Of a stretch of DNA of 64,000 nt, positions 49,405 through 60,942 are shown piece after piece. The stretch is from Lethocerus indicus (Eukaryota; Arthropoda; Insecta; Hemiptera; Belostomatidae), in contig JACDQD010000002.1 in NCBI GenBank assembly GCA_019843655.1, positions 5,590,585-5,654,584 of the forward strand, in the 5' to 3' direction. The position numbers were made by a program, and so were the translations under genes. The notes under the pieces are model-generated. The model ran no database searches, was not told the DNA's origin, and saw only the letters and a program-made list of their open reading frames with translations. Within the stretch, counting starts at the first letter, position 1; every line of letters begins with the position of its first letter.

Positions 49405-49625
49405 CAGTATAGTCTCGTTCATCCGACCTTCGCTTATCCGACATTCCGTATTCTATCCGACAGTCTATCGCTAAAAAGCAGCGATCGGCAATAAAAAGTT
49501 AGCGAAGCTTTGTGTCCTTGTAAGTTTTCGCCATTTATCAGAATTTCGCATTATTCCCAACAATGTTTTCATCAAGTGATTTTATTGCAAAACAGGAATG
49601 TTTTCTGTAACAACGACTGGTTGTA
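49405..49625 (+). mobile_element. 5' end of a pogo/Tigger-like DNA transposon or MITE
   Basis: CAGTATAGTCTCG after a TA dinucleotide (49,403-49,404), followed by three copies of the word (T)ATCCGAC (about 49,420-49,463), is the pattern of the terminal repeats of Tc1/mariner-superfamily pogo/Tigger elements, which insert at TA. Sequence to about 49,625 reads like the untranslated part that follows such termini, though this is from memory of family appearance. The opposite terminal repeat and any transposase were not found, so the copy is truncated and its right limit is approximate. Confidence 0.55.
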
Positions 49626-52600
49626 AAGGTTGTGCCGTGCTCCTTCGAGGGGGTGGAGGGGGGTGGGAGGCACGTCGCGGGGATGTAATTGTCGGTAGAC
49701 TGAAGTAGAGGAGTAGAGGAGAAGGCGGTCTGCGCTGCTCACGACCGATACCGGCTCGTACCCAGTCACGAGCTGCTCCTCTACCGCCACTTTATAACGG
49801 CAAATATTTGCTCCCAACAACGAGCCCCCTACCCACCCCTCACCACTGGCTCTAAGTCCTTCCGACGTTACCCTCATTGGGTCGACAAACAACTCCCCGC
49901 TCAGCTCTCTCTCTCTCTCTCACTCTCTTTCACTCCCTCTCCATATCACCCTCTCTCTTCAATAGTCTGTACCCTTCGGCACCGTAACCTAAATTTTTAA
50001 ATACACAGAAAAATTAGGGCCGAGCACAATTCATTGAATCCTCGATCGGTGCGATTGCTGTAACTGAACAGCGTGACTTACTAAGAGCATATTACAATTA
50101 TAAAGTAAAAGGCAAGAAGGGACAACGAAGCGATGTCCAATTTTTTAAATATCGTAAAATTCATTCTTAAGGCGAGAAGGAATAGATTTTGTTAAGAATT
50201 TGATCAATAGTCCTTCCTAAGGTCAGATTACATACTGAAAGAATAACTTCTATCTCAAATTCTCTCAAACAGTTGGTTAAGATTTATTTATCATTTAAAT
50301 GTTAAATTAACTTATAAGACGTGAGAGATTAACATATTTTTGCGGGCGGAAAGTGCTAAAATCAACGAAAGTTCGAGTAGCATACTGAGAAGTGATATTT
50401 CAGAGTTGTATAACCCGATGGTGGGGATACGGGGCCTCCCAAACGCTTATCGATGCAATGGCAAACACTTGCCAGCCGGCCCGGGAAACGCTCGACCGAG
50501 ATAAAGATATGGAAGAGCGGCGTCTAAGCCCAGCCACGACCCACCATTTGACGCTTCCCAAAGCCCCGCTTCCATTTATTCCCAGTTCCTCTAAAACGGG
50601 CCCTAATCCGAACTCTTGGCCTAGTAACTCAGATAAGTCCCGCCCCGCGGGCTTCAGATAGATTGCGTTTACAACTCCGGTTACTACTGAAACTTCTAAA
50701 GTTGAAGATTTATTCAACGTGGCACAAAGGCTTAAAGTATTGATGAAACAAGCACGCAACTCACTAAATTCATTGATATATTTTTGTGCCATTGTAACTC
50801 AAACTGCATACATGACTCATGCCTTGCTGTCCTGATATGAACATCGATATCGATATGAATGTTGAATTTCAGAATGTTATTTCTTTGGAGACTTAAAATA
50901 AAATGAAAGTTATTTATTTACTCCCTATAATCCTCTCTGTTCTAGTGCTCAATAAATATTACGTACCCTATCCGAGAAGCTATAAATTCGCTATAACCTG
51001 CTTCTATAAATTCGTCATACACATCATCAAACAAGGATTAAATAATATAAATAATTATAATAGTATATAAATGCTACTTTACTCGCTGCATAAAATTTTT
51101 AAAACCGCGTATGCCGTCATTACTGCACACGCGTAAGCGAACACATCATATATGTGAACATTTCTTCCCTGGCAGGGAAAACTCAGGTGTCTCGGAATTG
51201 AAGAGTCCGCGATCACATGGCGTCGCTAACGTTTACAGTAAACGCTGTTCCAAGCCCCGAGGATACAATGGGGCGGCAATGGCACTTGTCGCAGCGAGAG
51301 AATGTTAGAGGGCTGAATGCGTCAGAGAACAGTGGGTGAAGGCCTACTGTGTTAGCCCTGCTAAAAGCCGGCTTCGCTCCGGCCCGAAATAGCGTCCGGG
51401 AATTGTGTCAATACTCAGCCTCGATTCTCGATAGCTTTGAAAGGATTCCGGCCTCGCGAAATAGCCCGGTTCCGGCATAATTTTCAACCCACACTTAAAC
51501 GACAGCTCCGCGTGTCGTTTTCGTTGATACTTTAACCCAATCCTACTATGGCGTTTGGCTATCCGAATTCTGTCAAATAACGCCAATCTTTTATTTGCAA
51601 TCACATAATCAATTGTCTGTAAGAACACCGTAGTATTAAGGAAGCATTTACCGTTTTATGTTTCTTGTCCTCCTCCTGTACCATTGTTACATTACCTTTA
51701 GTTACGTGTCTCAGAAGACACGTCATCACTAAACTATATTTTACCAATTGTTATTTCCTTAAAAAAAATGGGTACATTCCATACAGAAATATCAATTGTA
51801 CAAGTAATCCTTCAAATTACCTGTATACTTGTTCGTTGCCTATAAGACAGTCGATGTCAAAATCCCAAAGTGGAATGTGTTCACTATCACATAAGGTGCA
51901 GATGAGATGGGAGCCCATAGGTCACCAACTTGGCTATTATCGGCTCAAGTTATACCACCTGCGTTCAGCAACAGGTCGGTCCCGGCTCTTGGAAACCACT
52001 GACAGTAAGGAGATGAAAAACCGAAGTTCAAACGAATCTTACATTTAGACTGTTTTTTTTATATTAAATCAATTGGCGACATTCAATAACACTTTGGTGC
52101 ACAGTATTTCGGATCATAACTCCGATTTCTGCAAAAACGGACACGAACATTCACCAGTATGTGCGTACATTTAAATAATTAAGCAACGAAATTGTATTCA
52201 AGTAGTACAAATAATTCATCATATTTAACATTTTGTTCTTTAAAAAAAGAAGCAAAATAGAAGGACATTAAAATAGTAGATTCAAAGGACTCTAATTCTG
52301 TTAACAGGCAATTGACTAAAAAACCAGCATGAATGTTTCAGAAGCATTCGTAAGATAATGCAACATCAAATGCAAAATCAAATCGCTCCGGTGAAAACGC
52401 TGATACAACATGACGGAGTTATAAAGAACGTTTCCACGCTCCACTTCACTTTCGGCAACGACAATCAGGCCTGGGGATCAGGGCTTATACATATTTCGGG
52501 AGCCCACCCAAAAAGGGGGAAGCTTATAGAGGCGTCAAAAAACCAGACGATAAGGGGATGCGGAGGTCGGGCGGAGCGAGGTTAGATCGGAATAAAGTCG

Positions 52601-52923
52601 GAGAAGGCGACGGGTTCGGAGATCAAAGTGAATAGAGGGTAGATCAAAGGGCCCGAAACAAGGGGATATTAATAGTTAATACGGCTCGGGAAGTGAATAA
52701 GGAAGGGAGCCGGCGGTGGGGCAACATGGCGGTGACACGAGCATTAATTACACCGAGGAGGCACAATGGGGGCCGGCCAGGAAACGGGATGATTGGCTTC
52801 AGGTACCCACCTACCATTGCCGCTTACCCGCTAGCAGGAGGAGCCACAAGGTCCTATCTACCGTCAATCCTTACGTTTACCCTATCAACCCTTGTCAAGG
52901 AAGGAGTACCCTCCTATCATTTC
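49626..52923. other. Non-coding stretch with simple repeats, no gene recognised
   Basis: Includes a G-rich run at 49,649-49,670, a GTAGAGGA duplication at about 49,704-49,720 and a (CT)n tract at 49,903-49,958. GC-rich patches lie at about 50,400-50,650, 51,150-51,480 and 52,480-52,900. Opposed frames at 50,392-50,792 (89 codons +, 130 codons -) and a 127-codon frame at 51,665-52,048 (+) have no recognised family. Confidence 0.5.
49903..49958. repeat. (CT)n-rich microsatellite
   Basis: A pure CT run of about nine units followed by interrupted CTCTTTCACTCC-type pyrimidine sequence. Confidence 0.9.
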
Positions 52924-52947
52924 TAGTAGTAGTAGTAGTAGTAGTAC
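52924..52947. repeat. (AGT)n microsatellite
   Basis: About eight AGT triplets. The reading frames through it give Val or Ser runs, which are not evidence of coding. Confidence 0.95.
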
Positions 52948-55900
52948 CCTTCCTAGTACTAGCAATGTTACCTCGATACAAAAACTACATAACTGGGAAT
53001 TTTTTGTCATAAAGCTCCTTCGGTTTTACTACCTAGGTAGCGCAACTTCCAGAGTCTTCACTTACGACCCTCTGTCCTACAACAATATTGACAATGGGAA
53101 TTTAACAAAGTTATATTATTAGAATAAAATTATAGTTGCAATACAGTGTTGTATAGAACTTTGCGTAATTCTTTAGCTCAAGCTGAAACAGAGCATAACG
53201 CGAATTTGTGATCATTCTAGAAAAGCAAATATTCAAATTGTATAAGTACACCAATGATTAATTCCATCAATAATTCCCAGTGATTAATATTACACGTCCC
53301 ATCAAATAGGTAAACTGAAGATCTCAAGAAGGATGATATAGTACAATATAAGTTAATATGAAATACATATGATCTGACTCTCCTGCATTAGTTGAAATGT
53401 CTGCCACGGATTCTATGAAGTGGAATATATTGGCCAGAATCGAACCTTCAAACTCAACTTTTTAAATATTCAATTAAAAAAGTCGCTTTGTTCTGCTTAT
53501 TGTTTTAATGGATGAAGTTATAATCCACGGCTGCGCCGGAGCCGATTATATTGGACTTTTGATGAACTAATAAGCTTTGATTAAGGTTTCTTTTGCTCAA
53601 AACCACATTCAGGAAGCTCGGCAGGCAGAAAGTTGAGATAACGAGTTGAAATGGACCTTTTATTAGAAAAGTGGGAATTCGATATTAGATTCGGACACCT
53701 GAAAGAGTGCCAATTATAATATAAAGTTTTCTTTTGTCACTATAATGCACACATTTAATCTTTATACCAGTCGGGAAAACATAAATAAAACCTGCCTAGC
53801 TGTTACCCGAAATGGGGTAAATATATAGATAACACTCTATTGACCATACACTAGGCAATAGACAGAGGTTGAAAGCAGTTAAAATCGAGTGTGGAAAGAA
53901 TATAACAGACAATTTCATAGATAGTTTTCATAGCTTCAATTCATATAATTTAAAAATCATGACCCTGCCGCAGCTATTACAGTGAGATGAACACATGAGG
54001 CTTGCTGTTTAATTGATGCAGGCGGATCTCCAATTAGTCAATTCATTCTGGACAAACTCTGTATGAGTCATAGTTAGAGACATCTGTGATTTGTCTAACG
54101 AAATGTTTACAAGGGACTAAAAGTTTTCAAACTCCTTATTCCCTAAAATATTGAAAGCTCATAGTACAGTTATGTAAAATCGAAAGTAACTGGCGTATTC
54201 AATACCACAATTTCCAACATTTCTTCTATTCTTACCCGATAAGGTTTCTTATTCTGTTCTTTGTCGGCAGCCTAAAACTGACGTAATTTCGTTTCAAATT
54301 GCAGTTTAAAATGTCAATAATGTGAATCAGCAGTGATTGCTACAAGACCAGCTGCAGGTTTCACTAACTACCAACACAAAGACATCACCTAGTTGTACGA
54401 ATACCTTAAATCAATCTGCCATACCAATGTTAATACAAGGTAAGGATGAAAATATTTGCATTCACGGAGGTTCCTTTTGTAGTTATTCTTAAGATAAGTT
54501 ATAAGTTAAAGAGCTAAGTAAATCATTTTAAAGCTTCAGTTTGATTAACATTGAACATAAACAACTGAGAAAATTGTATGCACACACTTCGAAACTGGAC
54601 AATTACTTCCTTATTATTATTCATAGTGACTGAACTATACATAGTGACGTTAAAAATAAATAAACACTTCAGAATAATAACAATAGTTCGTTAGGAAAAA
54701 AGTCTGCGTTTTTCCGTTCAAAAATTTATTTTCGTCATAATTTTAAACCAATTTATCTTAAATAACTGGTAGAAAGCTGCAAAAACAATTAGGCGAGACC
54801 GGGGAGCGATTAATTTTAATGGGCGTTTATTTTCGGTAGACGATAATTAATTAATTATTCAGTTCATTTGAAAGGTTGAAATAAGGAGGTTTTCGCAGAA
54901 GGGCAGCGAGAGCCCTCTTACAACGCTAAATATAAAAACTATAATTATCTAACGATATTTATTAAACACCACCGTTATTGTTCACGATGATAAATTTTGA
55001 ATAACAATTATGAATTAGATTAGAAAGAAGAACAAACAAAAGATTAGTACATACAATTCATCTCCAACTAAGAATAAGTGTATCTGAACACGGAAATGTT
55101 TGGTACGCCAACAGTAACACGTAAACAACCATTCGCGGTTGAACGCCAAAACATTTAATTTCGAATTAAAGATAGAAGTTTATCGGTCGCCTTGGAAAGA
55201 ATACTTAGAGCGAAAATTTACCCACTCCAAAACTGGGAAAAGCCCCTTCCTCAATTTTCTCCGGGCTTCCTTTTGTTTTTATTGTTGGGACGGATTTGGC
55301 GTAATAGGCTGAAGCCCGCTGGGCGTCACCTCCTTCTTCCTTCCTCCTTAATTCGTCTCAAAACCGACGGCTATTTATATTCGGCAAACCTCGCCGGGCA
55401 TTTAATTTACCGCGGTGATACAATTAATTAAAGAGAATGGAGCGTAAGGGAAGAAAAACTTTTCCCTTTCGGTTATATTTCTTCTTTTATGTAAAAAAAA
55501 AGAACCAGAGGAAGAGAGATAGAGAGGGAGGCGGGAGGCGAAGGGAACCTTCTCTCTTTTCATTACTTTTCTTTGGTTGAGCCCGGTCTAATTTAATTGA
55601 CTGACCTGGCAACAGAATCCACGAACCATTTTTTTATTATATTTTCTGCTTCTTTTCAGATCTGAAGTGCGACATTTGAGATTACGCGAAATGTGTACGT
55701 TCCAAATACCTGGTAAAAAATGTAACACTTGTGCATAAACACTAAAAACTGTTTAGTGTACATAATATCAGGTATCTCTGAGAAAAATTCCATTACGAAT
55801 ATAAAGTAATGATTCAAGATTCTACAATGCCCACTTTTCCATTCATTCTACTGAAATTTACCGGTGGCAGCGAAGTATTTTATTCAGATGGGACCTTCTT

Positions 55901-58900
55901 GAGTAAGAAACATTCACTACTCCATTATCTCATTCCCTCCCTCTGTCTCAAGCTCTCACGCGCCCACTCGGCCAAGCACCACCCATAAGCAATTACAACC
56001 GGATTTTTTATCAGTTCTTTAATTAAACACAAGTAAAATTAGCGCAGACTAGTTACGGCTAAAAAGTTTCTACTTCAACATGCACTATTCTAGAGAAGTT
56101 GTTGTACTCGTCCTTCCTTAACATCGAAACTCCCAAGTTTATTAGTTATACTCGGTGATATTTCAGCCCGAATAATCGTACATACTAGGTTTGTTACTAA
56201 CGATATTTTCATACAAAAAACGTTTATACTGAATGATCTTGTATGGATAAATTGTCAGGGCGATTTTTTTGCCAAAAAACATAAAACTTATTAGACTGAG
56301 TAATATTCGAAGAATAGCGTATTTACTTTAATGGGTCTTTAAATTTAGAATACAAGTCTGTTAAATATATACAATAAAGTACTGTTCTAATCATTATGCT
56401 ATAGTTTAGTCCAAATTATTACTAAAACTAATTTCTTGTGAAGGTATATATTCACGTACAGCTAATTTGTGGGCAGAGTCAAGAAATCATAAGAGTAAAA
56501 GAAGTAATGTCGGGTATGTACAATATACTAATATCGCACGATCGAATTTGAGCATATTGCAGCTTCAAACGATCAAAGTACCATTAGTCAGAGTCGGAAG
56601 TTGTTTCAGCCCCGCAAAGGCCAGGTAGGACCGTAATTAAACTTTTTTTTTCAATTTTTGACGAACCCTGGAAATGGAAATCGGCGTTGTTATTATTTCA
56701 GGCCGGGCTCCGGACAAAAGCCTGGCCCCAATATTTTCTCGATGCGAACCAAAATCCCATCAAACAACGCCGACCGCTGGGAGCGGCCACCAGAAACAGC
56801 CGGTCGGGAACAAATTATTAGGCATGCGTCAGTGAACACTATCCGCGAGATTAAAGTGCCATCCGCCCAATGAAAACTATTATATCCAATAACAACCATC
56901 GACCCGCCCTTTGTTGCCTCTAGAACGACAATGAGGGTCTTATTATTTATGCCTACTACTACTCCGGTTTTCTCTAGGCGACAATTAGTTTCAGGGTTTG
57001 CCAAAAACTTATTTGTAAATTGAGCAGCGTTACATGAAGCACTTCTGAAATCGGATAACCCAATCATATGTATGTAACTCGTGAAGCGTCCTTCGGAAAG
57101 AAACTTGACCAAACCAAGAAAAGCGCGGTAACTCGCTCTGTGCCGGCTCGCAAAGAACCTACCCCACTTGGGCTTTTCCAGTTACAAGTTTAGATTAAAT
57201 GTTATAAAAAGCGTTACGGCGAAACTTCCACTTGATATTTTTAGAAGACGCTGTAGAAGAGTTCACATTATATTCGGAACTTTTTACGCTGGGAAGTTTT
57301 TACGACCGCAGTATTGTTTAAAGGTGGATACAAATGAGTATTTGTAGAACTCACCGATTACGAAATTTCTTTATTGCAAAGGCAACATTAAAACAGCATA
57401 GATATTTTATTTTACACGTAGAGCGCAAGTTTCACAAAGCCTGGTTTGTAAATGACGATATTTTAGTATAACACTTAAAATACAAAGTTATATAAATTTG
57501 GTTCATTTTAACATTAAGTAATAATACATTTGCATTTTTATCATCATCGGTACATGGGCCATAATCAGCGATAAATACTTCAGCCATATCAGATCAGTTA
57601 AATCAAATTCTAATCATGTACAGTAAAGCAAACTCGAAGAATTTTCTTTAAGAACACTTCAAATGTGGTAGTCGTGATCACGTAACGAAAGGACGCGATA
57701 AAAGCCGGTTAAATGTAATCTATCTAACAGCGTGGAGTCGCAATTAAGGGACGTCGCATTGTGAGAGTACGATAGGATTGTGCCGGGATCATTAGCAGTA
57801 GCCCGTCCCCACCGGCCATCCCGTCTGATCTTTGTTTATATTGTTGAATCGTTAACGAAAGCTAGAATTTAAACAGAGGACTACAGTGGGTAGAAAACGA
57901 TAGCGGAAATGCGTCCCGATTGCAATTGGACAATGCCGAGCCTAACCTTCAGACCTAGCCTCGGGGAGCAGAACAAAAAAAAATCGAAAAGCATCGTTGC
58001 GTAAAGAGGACGATGCGAGAACCGCGTGTTGAGTAAGAAGTGCATAACGAACCGTGTTAAAAAATTGAAGACGAACAGTACGTCGAAACTTTGGAATCCC
58101 ACCCCCAGCTGTATTCGTTAGTGCAAGGGGAGAAATACACCCCCAGGCTTCACGGTGGCTTTTGCACGACCGCTTAACGAAATATACAACTTAGTCCCCC
58201 TACACTGTCAACGTTCTTCCAGTCTATCCGCACTTGTCGTACTGTGTTCTCTCAATATACTTTTATATTTCCAAACAAAATCTATTTTCTGTTCATTGGA
58301 ACTCCTGTTACAGTTCTGGAAATTATTACGTTATTTTCAGAAAATTCACATTATGTTACCGACCGTAATAAAAAGCGCTGATGGCCGGAGAGTGAAGCCA
58401 GCGGTGAGAGGGACGAGGCCAATGCCCTTCCAATGCTCAATTATAGCCGAGTGTGGAGCAGGAAAGTATAGCCAATAAAAATAATTGCGCGAAGAAATAC
58501 AACCACTTCTTTATGCCATTCTGAGGTCTAAAAAACCTTGCCCGACGAGAATCAAATGCGGCGGTATCTCTGGGTGCGAGCGAATGAAGAGAAATGATCT
58601 AACACCGGCGGTAGACCTATCTTGTCAAAGCTGCCAGATAACGATACGATGTCAACGACACGGCTACAACCGCGGCGCTATCACTGCCGTATAAATCAAT
58701 TTATATAAGCGTTTGCCAAGATTCATATTTCAACTACATCCCAAGCTGCAATATCTATTTGAAGTTAGACAATGACTATTTGGAAATGGCTGGTAAATTT
58801 GATTTCGGTGCCTACGTATCAGTTTCTTCATACCATCAGGAAAATCAATTCCGTCATACTTGAATCAATTACTGGTACTAATGATAAACCTTAAATCGTT

Positions 58901-58914
58901 AGAGTGAAATGTAC

Positions 58915-58918
<4 letters not shown>
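52948..58918. other. Non-coding stretch, no gene recognised
   Basis: Long AT-rich section (about 53.0-55.1 kb) with almost no frames, then GC-richer patches at about 55,170-55,560, 56,690-56,870 and 57,700-58,150. A purine tract lies at about 55,490-55,545. The minus-strand frame 56,693-57,112 (139 codons) has a balanced, protein-like composition with several Val/Ile-rich stretches, but I recognise no domain and see no supporting context. Confidence 0.5.

Positions 58919-58960
<42 letters not shown>
58919..58960. repeat. (TA)n microsatellite, about 21 units
   Basis: An uninterrupted TA array. Its perfection suggests that it is mutable and probably polymorphic. Confidence 0.97.
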
Positions 58961-58962
<2 letters not shown>

Positions 58963-60883
58963 CCATAACAGATAAGGAAGGAATCATTTACCGATATAAG
59001 ATTCAACAACTCATAAAAACTGACAAAGCACGGGCGAATCCCAGCCTGACACCTGGGCTCGTTTCGCAACAGCGATCCGAACAAAAGGCCGGGGAACGGG
59101 AGGCTGGTGTGCCGTCTTTTTGTGATGACTCAACGCGACCAAGTTTCTTCTCGCCTCCATTCCTCCGTTCGCTTTCCCTCCCCAAACCAACTTATTCAAT
59201 TTCGAATAAACTTCGTCCAGGTGTTTGTTCGCTTCGGCCCCTCCATATCTTAGGCCACTTTTGTTTGGTCCAAATATTTTACGAGTAAAACTAATTGAAT
59301 TTACTGGCCCACCCTAATTTTATAGTCGGAGGGCAGGCGGACATTAAATAACGGAGAGTACGGAAGTTTTAATCTTCATATTTTACGACGCGATATAATA
59401 TATCAGATAAGCAGTTCCGAAGAAAATAAAAAATTATGAATGATACTTAGAAGTAATAGTTAATGACATTTTATGAGCCTAAGGAATCATTAAACCTAAG
59501 AGACAGCGGATGCTTCGCGCCATCGTCTGTGGCATTCCATCAGTAATGAAGACAAATATACTGACTTATGTTATGGAACGACCCCTTCCTTGGTGCTGGT
59601 TTTTACTTTTACGATTTTACTGTCAGAACGAATATAAACACAAATTTAAGAACTGTTTGGTTCCAATCGTACGGTTTCAAGTTGTCTGGTGACGATGGAA
59701 CATTACGTAATCGTAATTACAGCTATAAAGTCAGTGGTTGAGGGGAACGAAACATCATTACAACGACAGTATTACAAATACTGTCGTTTACTCGTTGAAG
59801 TCCTCTAAATCAAATATCGCGTATTTATATTATATTTCAGGTGTCAGCGGTGGAACAATCAGTCCGAAATTTTAATCGTATTTAAATATTCGACAACCAT
59901 CCGTCTTATCGCGGTAGGAGAGTGCAGGTGTCTCCGGAAGTAAGAGGGAAAAGCGGGAGCCCTATTGAGGCGGCACCGACCGAGACTCACGGCTTCAAAA
60001 ACACAAGTACCGGGCGGAGAAAGAGAGCGGGCCGGAATAAAAGACAGAAAATCTCGCTGAAAGCATTTTCGAGATTGGCTTTTTTGTCGCTTGGAGGGGT
60101 AGGTTCACTTAGGAGAGGGGGAGGGTTTGAGCCACCGCCGAGTAATGGTCTCGTGTCGACTCCCTCCTGGCCGGGTGGAGGGCGCCTTTCTCAGAGTCCG
60201 ACCTCTGTTCGGGCCCCCCTACTGTGTACGTGCCCGCAGTCCTCCGCCCGGCAAAAGTGCTAATTCTGCTGTCTGCTTACCCGGCGCTAATGGAGTAGCT
60301 TGCAAATGAGACTCGCCCGATTGTTGTCCCTCCGCGGGAAGTGCGAAAGCTACGACGGCCCAGAGAGCAGGCTAACAATATACGAAACGTCGGTTTCCAT
60401 TAGGCCCACCGCCCACCCTTTTCCCGGGTTAATGCTGACCTCTATCGTCCCGGGTCCGACGAATGGATCCATTCTCTAGGTTCCTATTTTGCCGCGCCTA
60501 CAGTACCACTACGCGTTGTTCCAATTTTAAAACGGATCGTTCGTTCGTTCGGCGATTTTCCGGTGCCCTTTATTCACAAATCCGACCTTTTCCAAGTTAG
60601 ACAAAGACTATTTCGGAAAAGGTTGACCGTAAAATATAGACACTTGACCGAGAAAAAGAGCCGAGTGGGAAATATTAAAATAATAAACCCGAACCCGAGT
60701 TAGTTCCGGTGTAAAAGAGCGTTGTAGATTGGATGGGGGCGATGTTGTGTAAAGCAGATGGAGCGGTAGCCTCCCTCTGCTCCATTGTGAAGAAAAGCAC
60801 TATTGTGAGAGGAGCGGGCGCCTTTAACAGTCTCTAGAAACAATGAGCAGACCCCCCCCCCACGGTACCATTTTATTGTGTAC

Positions 60884-60884
<1 letters not shown>
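58961..60884. other. Non-coding stretch with a GC-rich island
   Basis: AT-rich at 59.35-59.9 kb, then a GC-rich block at 59.92-60.56 kb with open frames on the plus strand (59,922-60,263, 113 codons) whose translation is Arg/Gly/Pro-rich and unrecognised. A (GTTC)n-like run lies at about 60,538-60,551 and a C10 run at about 60,852-60,861. A 12-bp-stem hairpin at 59,762-59,788 is listed separately. Confidence 0.5.
59762..59788. repeat. Perfect 12-bp stem hairpin
   Basis: AACGACAGTATT and AATACTGTCGTT are perfect complements around the loop ACA. This is the longest perfect short-loop stem I found in the window. The stem is too short for a microRNA precursor, which normally pairs over 25 bases or more. 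Confidence 0.9.

Positions 60885-60932
<48 letters not shown>
60885..60932. repeat. (TA)n microsatellite, about 24 units
   Basis: A pure TA array followed by CACACATATATATGTATATG, a mixed TA/CA/TG edge. All frames through it are Ile/Tyr repeats and spurious. Confidence 0.97.

Positions 60933-60942
<10 letters not shown>

Noticed and set aside
53440..53456. Minus-strand GGTTCGATTCTGG B-box match
   Set aside because: Upstream sequence is A/T-rich with no A-box or stems.
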